Source: an uncultured Acetatifactor sp. (lineage in GTDB: Bacteria; Bacillota; Clostridia; Lachnospirales; Lachnospiraceae). Taken from it: a stretch of 64,000 nucleotides of DNA. The DNA lies in NCBI GenBank assembly GCA_910586485.1, contig CAJUIA010000019.1:1-64000 (forward strand). The letters run 5' to 3'. Below the pieces are notes generated by a model. It was given only the letters and a program-made list of their open reading frames with translations, did not search any database and was not told where the DNA came from. This document shows, piece after piece, positions 59,606 to 64,000 of this stretch; positions within the stretch are counted from its first letter, which is position 1; each line of letters starts with the position of its first letter. Made by a program: the position numbers and the translations under genes.

Positions 59606-60691
59606 TTACAGCCTTCTCACCTGGGCATGCTTCGCCGGATCCTCATAGCGGTCCAAAAAGTCCGGCCCCAGCATAACCGTTTCATCGGCAAATTGTATTG
59701 CTTTTACTTCAGTTAATACGGAAATTACCTTTTTCACATGAAAATCCGGGAAAAGATTCAGCACCTCCATGGGAACCTCACCGTCGAACTGCTCATATTC
59801 CGCAAATAAGGTCCGGTAGTCCAGCTCATCCCTGGGATGGGGTTTTATATAAATCTCCCCCTCCGTCCTGTATTCTTTAATTAAATCCCGAAAAATTCTC
59901 TCTCTGGTCTGCAGGTCGCAAAGCGGCTCTGTCAAGATCAAAATCTTCTCTGTGCCCACACTTTTTTGTATTTTTCGCTTCATGGCCTCCAGATCTCTGA
60001 CAAAGGCTTTTAAAATTATATCCTTTCCTTCCGCTGTCAGGTTATCCGCCAGCGTCTGCCTGCTGACCTCCACATACTTTTTGCAGGGATATTCGATTGC
60101 ACTTATATCATTTACTTCCATGTCAATGCAATATTTTCCGTATCCGTTCTGCACAAAAATCAGATTCAGCTTAGAAGACATAAAAGCCTTCAGCTTAAAA
60201 AATCCTCTGTTTTCATATCTGGCCCCGTCAATATACTTCAGTGTGTTCAGTCCGTCCTCCACTGCATGATAGGGGATATGCTTCCAATTTAAGTAATACC
60301 CGATAGGATCAATATCGCAGAACACATAAATATCTTCGTATTGGAAAAAATCTACGGGAATTTGCTGCTCACACAGTTTGCCGAACTTTTTTGTCATCCG
60401 GATCCGGCGCAGCATATTTCCTACAATATTCCCCCCCTCCGTCATGTACCTGGCCAGCTCCGGATAGGCACTTTGCCGCTTTTCGTCATATTCCAGTACC
60501 TCCTTAAAAAAAGCGCATTTCCTGACCCTTTCCGGAAAGTCGCCGAAGTCCGTGGACATTTTGCTCAGCACAAGCGTTGCCCGGCCCTGTTCTTCCTTAA
60601 GCTTATTTAATTCCTTCAAAAATGTAACATATACATGATAATACGTATGACACACATAAATTGCGCCATTTTTCTTTTCCTGTTCACTCAT
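59606..60691 (-). CDS. Glycosyltransferase family 52-like protein
   Basis: The 361 residues open with GAIYVCHTYYHVYVTFLKELNKLKEE and contain YVFCDIDPIGYYLNW, VEDGLNTLKYID and KPHPRDELDYRTLF, features of the GT52/polysialyltransferase-type superfamily (a KPHPR motif binds the CMP- or UDP-sugar phosphate). It would add sugar to a surface glycan. It lies in the same leftward unit as an M28-like protein and a GT2 enzyme; the start overlaps the end of the upstream gene. Confidence 0.75.
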   Translation of the reverse strand: MSEQEKKNGAIYVCHTYYHVYVTFLKELNKLKEEQGRATLVLSKMSTDFGDFPERVRKCAFFKEVLEYDEKRQSAYPELARYMTEGGNIVGNMLRRIRMTKKFGKLCEQQIPVDFFQYEDIYVFCDIDPIGYYLNWKHIPYHAVEDGLNTLKYIDGARYENRGFFKLKAFMSSKLNLIFVQNGYGKYCIDMEVNDISAIEYPCKKYVEVSRQTLADNLTAEGKDIILKAFVRDLEAMKRKIQKSVGTEKILILTEPLCDLQTRERIFRDLIKEYRTEGEIYIKPHPRDELDYRTLFAEYEQFDGEVPMEVLNLFPDFHVKKVISVLTEVKAIQFADETVMLGPDFLDRYEDPAKHAQVRRL

Positions 60692-61967
60692 CGGCTGTCT
60701 CCAATAAATCGGCTTCCGTCAATTTGTTAATAATGGGAATCAGCTGGTCAATGGGTACGCGAATCAAATCGCTGACGGCAATCAAATCCCGTTTTCCGTC
60801 TGCATACGCAATGAAATCAACCATGCTTTTCACCACATCATAAGCGCCCTTCCTGCTTACAGTGGGATACATTCCCCTTTTTCCAAGCTGGGGCTCACAC
60901 AGACATTTGATTCGATAAAAATCGTTATATTCCAGTGCATTCAAAATTCTCTCATACACCTCATATGCACCCTGCAGCCCCTCCGGTGAGATAAAATTCA
61001 TATCATCCAGAGAGGTATGATATTCCGGATACTCACCGTATTTGCTTCTGCATACCACGCAAACCGGAAGATCTATACCGGGCGCATTGTATTGCCGCTC
61101 ATCCGATCCTCGGTCCAAATAAGTATATCTCTTATATTCCGGGTAATAAAAGGATAATACGTTTCTCGCCGCTCTGTCTGCCAGCGTATTGCCATCCCTG
61201 CTGGGGACGTAGGAAAAAGTTCTGTCATCGCCCACACAGGAAAGCACAAAGCCGGCAGCGGTATTCTTTTTCATATATTCAAAATGCTCTGACAAATAAG
61301 TTATAGAGCCGATGGTTTCCGGTATCCAGATAAAACGGTATGTGTACTTTCTGTTTGTCTGCGCGGCTATTTTTTTGGCAAGCGCCACTGCCAGCACCGG
61401 GCCGGACAATTCGTTGTTGGCCATAGACGGATGGCAGACATACGTGGAAATCAAAATTTCTTTTTCTTCCTTTCCCGGAATCATCAGTTCTCCGTAGGTC
61501 AGACTTCCGTCAAAAAGCTCGCTGTCGATCACCATGTGATACCTGCCGGGAAGCAGCGCATCCTTTTGCTTCTCCGACATGCAGAATCCGTACCGCTGCA
61601 CATAATAAGACGTTACATAGGGAACCGCGTCCGGCTGCCCCTTCTGCACATAAATATACTTCTTTAATTCCTCCAGATCTACCCAGCGGTCCACCGGCGT
61701 AGAATACCCCATAACATGAAGATTTAAATCCTTGTAATCTATGATACGGTTACCCTTTTCGTCCTCAATATACGCCTGCCGGACAGCCCACTCCTTTGGC
61801 ACCGTCCAGTCAAAAACCTCTGTTCCGGAGGGCACCTCATGCACAGTCATTTCAGGCAGCTCCCTTTTTAAGACCGCCAGAGTACGTCTCACACCATCTC
61901 CTGTCAGACTTCTGTCAAGTGGGAACAGCTCCCTTGCCAGTTCATACATCTCATTGCCAACATTCAT
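60684..61967 (-). CDS. DUF4910 aminopeptidase-like protein of glycan loci
   Basis: The 427 residues match the DUF4910/DUF2172 family (an M28-peptidase-like fold with a winged-helix C-terminus): MYELARELFPLDRSLTGDGVRRTLAVLKRELP, STYVCHPSMANNELSGPVLAVAL with zinc-site residues, WIPETIGSITYL, and GSDERQYNAPGIDLPV. It is found in polysaccharide loci across bacteria; its role is uncertain. The C-terminal part (DLIAVSDLIRVPIDQLIPIINKL) is the winged helix. It overlaps the GT52-like gene by eight bases. Confidence 0.85.
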   Translation of the reverse strand: MNVGNEMYELARELFPLDRSLTGDGVRRTLAVLKRELPEMTVHEVPSGTEVFDWTVPKEWAVRQAYIEDEKGNRIIDYKDLNLHVMGYSTPVDRWVDLEELKKYIYVQKGQPDAVPYVTSYYVQRYGFCMSEKQKDALLPGRYHMVIDSELFDGSLTYGELMIPGKEEKEILISTYVCHPSMANNELSGPVLAVALAKKIAAQTNRKYTYRFIWIPETIGSITYLSEHFEYMKKNTAAGFVLSCVGDDRTFSYVPSRDGNTLADRAARNVLSFYYPEYKRYTYLDRGSDERQYNAPGIDLPVCVVCRSKYGEYPEYHTSLDDMNFISPEGLQGAYEVYERILNALEYNDFYRIKCLCEPQLGKRGMYPTVSRKGAYDVVKSMVDFIAYADGKRDLIAVSDLIRVPIDQLIPIINKLTEADLLETADE

Positions 61968-62003
61968 ACTTCGTCTCCATGTATCTGCATATTTTTTCTG
62001 CCG

Positions 62004-63047
62004 TTACTTCTCGTTATTTTCCTTTTTTCGCCCGTACCGCAGCCTGCGGTATCCATGCAAAAGCTTATAATATATCAGGAAAAGGACAGGACTTTTCACA
62101 TGAAGGGCAATCAGCTTTCTGCTTTCCGCATCCGTATACTGCCTGTAATACACATTGCTTTCATAATCAGGGGCCTGCGTCAGAAGAAAATTTTTAAGCC
62201 TGCGCAAAAAGGCAAGTGACGGGCGGGGCGCCGCCTGTAAATAAGAAAACAGGGTGATCTTATAGCCCATTTCTACGATTTTATACAGGATCTCTTCTCT
62301 GTATTTTTCAAAAAAACCCCTTTGCAAATATTCCTCTTTATAAATTTTCATTGCCGTCATGCGGTCCTCACACCTGGCAATGCTTACCGTATGAACTGTT
62401 GAGCCGCTGTGCTGATAGTAAAAATACAAAGGCTCGTCCACCCGTTCAAAGCGCGAAGCGTATAACAGCGGCAGTGCGCCAATGGTATTGTCTTCGTAAA
62501 AAATACCTTCCGGAAAGCGAATTTTCTGCTTTTCAAACAGCTCCCTGCGGTATATTTTTATTACCATGCTGCCGGGATGCAGGAGCAGCCTCTTATACTG
62601 TTCCTCCCCCAGCGGGCCCGTCTGATCATCCGTATTATTCTGCATGGCAGCGCCTGTTTCCCTGCCGATTTCATCTGTGAGCAGATAATTACAGCCCACT
62701 ACATCCGCCCCTGTATCCTCCGCCTTTTTTATGAGCCTGGCATACATGTCAGCCGCAACCCAGTCATCGCTGTCCACAAAGCCGACCCACTTTCCACAGG
62801 CCCTTTGCAGTCCCAGATTTTTTGCGCCTCCCTGTCGTCGGTTGACCGGAGAAGCAATCGTCACAAAACGGCTGCCGTACTTTTTGCTCAAAGCCTCCAA
62901 AAATTCAAGCGACCCATCCGTGGATTTATCATCCACGGCAATAATCTCCATATCCTCTATATTCTGGCGCAGCAGGGAGTTCAGACAGTTTTCCAATTTC
63001 CCTTCCGCCATCATATTATAGACAGGCACGATAACGCTTAATTTCAT
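62004..63047 (-). CDS. Glycosyltransferase family 2
   Basis: The 347-residue protein opens LSVIVPVYNMMAEGKLENCLNSLLRQ, with VDDKSTDGSLEFLEAL and the DxD-type metal motif in GFVDSDDWVAADMYARL, typical of GT-A family 2 enzymes. It transfers a sugar from a nucleotide donor, probably in a surface glycan. It is the first gene of the leftward glycan unit. Confidence 0.92.
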   Translation of the reverse strand: MKLSVIVPVYNMMAEGKLENCLNSLLRQNIEDMEIIAVDDKSTDGSLEFLEALSKKYGSRFVTIASPVNRRQGGAKNLGLQRACGKWVGFVDSDDWVAADMYARLIKKAEDTGADVVGCNYLLTDEIGRETGAAMQNNTDDQTGPLGEEQYKRLLLHPGSMVIKIYRRELFEKQKIRFPEGIFYEDNTIGALPLLYASRFERVDEPLYFYYQHSGSTVHTVSIARCEDRMTAMKIYKEEYLQRGFFEKYREEILYKIVEMGYKITLFSYLQAAPRPSLAFLRRLKNFLLTQAPDYESNVYYRQYTDAESRKLIALHVKSPVLFLIYYKLLHGYRRLRYGRKKENNEK

Positions 63048-63216
63048 CTGTCAATATTCCTCATGATCCGGTATATTTGCTTAAATTCCGCATATTCTTT
63101 CTAGCTTTTTTCATATTTTATACACAAAGTAATTATAGCCGATTCACCGATAAAGTAAAGGCTTTTCCACGAATTTTAAGAAACGGTGTGCATTTTCATC
63201 TCTATATGGTATAATG

Positions 63217-63318
63217 ATTCTGCTGACGCAGAATTCAAGCCAGCTAAAGCTGTCTTGCCGGCACTTTGTGCCGCATTATACTCAGCCATGGCTTGAAAAG
63301 TAAATGCCTCTTCGAGGC
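63217..63318 (+). other. Multi-hairpin leader/intergenic structure
   Basis: Seen by eye: ATTCTGC-TGAC-GCAGAAT (63217-63234); an outer stem TTCAAGCC (63234-63241) with GGCTTGAA (63290-63297) enclosing CAGCT/AGCTG and CGGCAC-TTT-GTGCCG (63259-63273); and GCCTC-TTC-GAGGC (63306-63318). It follows a first TGGTATAAT (63207-63215) and precedes a second one. It may be a transcribed structured RNA or a miniature element. Confidence 0.5.
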
Positions 63319-63335
63319 GCTTCCTTTTCTGCGCT

Positions 63336-63383
63336 CATGGTATAATGATCTTGTTCATGGCAGAAAATGGCCGAATGGCCATC
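63336..63383 (+). repeat. 48-bp promoter module, copy 2 (upstream of AMP-binding gene)
   Basis: Rightward CATGGTATAATGAT with an extended -10 box, ending GGCCGAATGGCCATC. It matches copy 1 (59529-59576, other strand) in 41 of 48 positions, and the start codon of the rightward gene lies 18 bases beyond. The rest of the 63048-63400 gap holds the hairpin structure and nothing else. Confidence 0.7.
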
Positions 63384-63400
63384 AAGGCAGGTGCAAATAT

Positions 63401-64000
63401 ATGAGAACGCTGGATGATATTTTGAAGCAAATAGAAGCCTTTCCTTTGGAGCAGGTCTTTGTGACAGATGCCGTAACCGGAACGGAGTATACCTATGGGG
63501 ACATTTACCGGCAGGCAGACCGCATCGGCTTGTGGCTGCAGGCCCAAGGGTATTCGGAGCTGATTGTATGTATGGAAAACGGTGTGGAGCTGCTGACGGT
63601 GTATTTCGCCGCTTTGCTGTATCAAATCGTCGTAATTCCGGTGGACCCTGCCAAAAGCAGGGACGAAATAGGCGCAATCCGTGAAATCCATTCCCAGGCG
63701 TTCTATATGGACGGGACGCTTCCCTCACAGCCTCTCAGCGATTGTGAGGAAGGCATGAAACACAATTTCAGCAATGCCGCTTATGACAAACCGTTCTTGA
63801 TCACTTACACCTCCGGAAGTACGGGAACGCCCAAGGGCGTAAAGCATTCCGCCAAAAATCTGTTCCTTGCCGCCGCCTCCTTCGGAGAAGCCATGCACTA
63901 TGGCAGGCATACGGTTTTGGCCCATGTCATGCCGATGACTTATATGGCCGGCATTTTAAACAGTATTTTCCTGCCGTTTGTGATGGGCGGACAAATTGTG
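63401..64000 (+). CDS. AMP-binding (acyl/aryl-CoA ligase family) protein, 5' part
   Basis: The frame is open from ATG 63401 (AGGCAGGTG upstream) to the right edge, 200 codons. It matches the AMP-forming ligase family: YTYGDIYRQADRIGLWLQAQG near the start and the phosphate-binding loop LITYTSGSTGTPKGVKHS at about residues 132-150, then HVMPMTYMAGILN. Such enzymes activate a carboxylic acid to an adenylate and then a CoA or carrier thioester. The substrate-specifying part and the end are outside the window. Possible roles beside glycan genes include lipid or amino-acid substituent activation. Confidence 0.9.
   Translation, partial: MRTLDDILKQIEAFPLEQVFVTDAVTGTEYTYGDIYRQADRIGLWLQAQGYSELIVCMENGVELLTVYFAALLYQIVVIPVDPAKSRDEIGAIREIHSQAFYMDGTLPSQPLSDCEEGMKHNFSNAAYDKPFLITYTSGSTGTPKGVKHSAKNLFLAAASFGEAMHYGRHTVLAHVMPMTYMAGILNSIFLPFVMGGQIV

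Noticed and set aside
63725..63925. Leftward open frames within the AMP-binding gene
   Set aside because: The rightward frame has the intact TSGSTGTPKG loop and a full 200 codons; the leftward frames are shadows.
1..64000. tRNA, rRNA or known riboswitch (T-box, SAM, cobalamin)
   Set aside because: I scanned for GGTTCGAATCC-type arms and known leader consensus in the gaps, including before the sulfur and arabinose operons, and found none I could support.

Overview
The window looks like chromosome from a spore-forming anaerobic Firmicute, most likely a gut-type Lachnospiraceae (Clostridium cluster XIVa). Pointers are mid-range base composition, strong GGAGG ribosome-binding sites, spore maturation genes spmA/spmB, CotF-like coat proteins, a DUF6472 mini-protein, RicT and a split (two-subunit) transketolase. 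No rRNA, tRNA, CRISPR array or complete insertion sequence was seen.

Layout. 1-3.6 kb: the 3' end of an unknown gene, a zinc-ribbon membrane protein, an anchored amidase with a repetitive arginine-rich cytoplasmic part, and a small membrane protein. 3.7-6.1 kb: an AT-rich UvrD-type helicase that looks acquired. 6.3-13.4 kb: an L-arabinose operon read leftward as araR, araA, ribulokinase, araD, transketolase N and C subunits, with a strong promoter that would start the mRNA at or next to the araR start codon. 13.4-20 kb: two GNAT acetyltransferases, a DUF885 metallopeptidase-like protein, a NatAB-type ABC exporter followed by an Mrr-like membrane nuclease, and an XRE regulator/membrane protein pair. 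19.8-24.8 kb: a hybrid histidine kinase with two stand-alone receivers and a diguanylate cyclase. 25-26.1 kb: an iron-dependent alcohol dehydrogenase.

26.7-40.3 kb is a sulfur region. One consensus promoter at 36.3 kb drives ten genes: M20 peptidase, sulfonate-type binding protein, two cysteine synthases, a glutathionyl-hydroquinone-reductase-like protein, ABC ATPase and permease, GNAT, NifS and NifU. Two PLP C-S enzymes, an IscR-like Rrf2 regulator and a LysR regulator follow. I read it as uptake and breakdown of an organosulfur compound, with sulfide routed to cysteine and Fe-S clusters.

40.5-44.5 kb holds the most unusual locus: an XRE regulator with a 17-bp perfect inverted-repeat operator, then two full-length paralogues of a MORC/Hsp90-like GHKL ATPase. 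One keeps the ATP lid but has lost the C-terminal HExxH; the other keeps HELLH but has lost the ATP lid. This looks like a two-subunit ATPase/metallopeptidase system of unknown function. A decayed RecG/AlbA-like gene lies beside it. 45-53 kb: spmAB, a large solute-binding lipoprotein, two coat proteins, and a DUF1266/ankyrin cluster. 53-64 kb: rsmI, a two-component system, a tRNA1(Val)-type methyltransferase, ricT with a 12-residue repeat tail, cell-surface glycan genes, and the start of an AMP-binding enzyme.

Two families of dispersed intergenic elements were found by eye: a GC-rich hairpin in three copies (40.48, 48.69 and 57.15 kb) and a 48-bp promoter module in two copies (59.53 and 63.34 kb, 41 of 48 bases identical).
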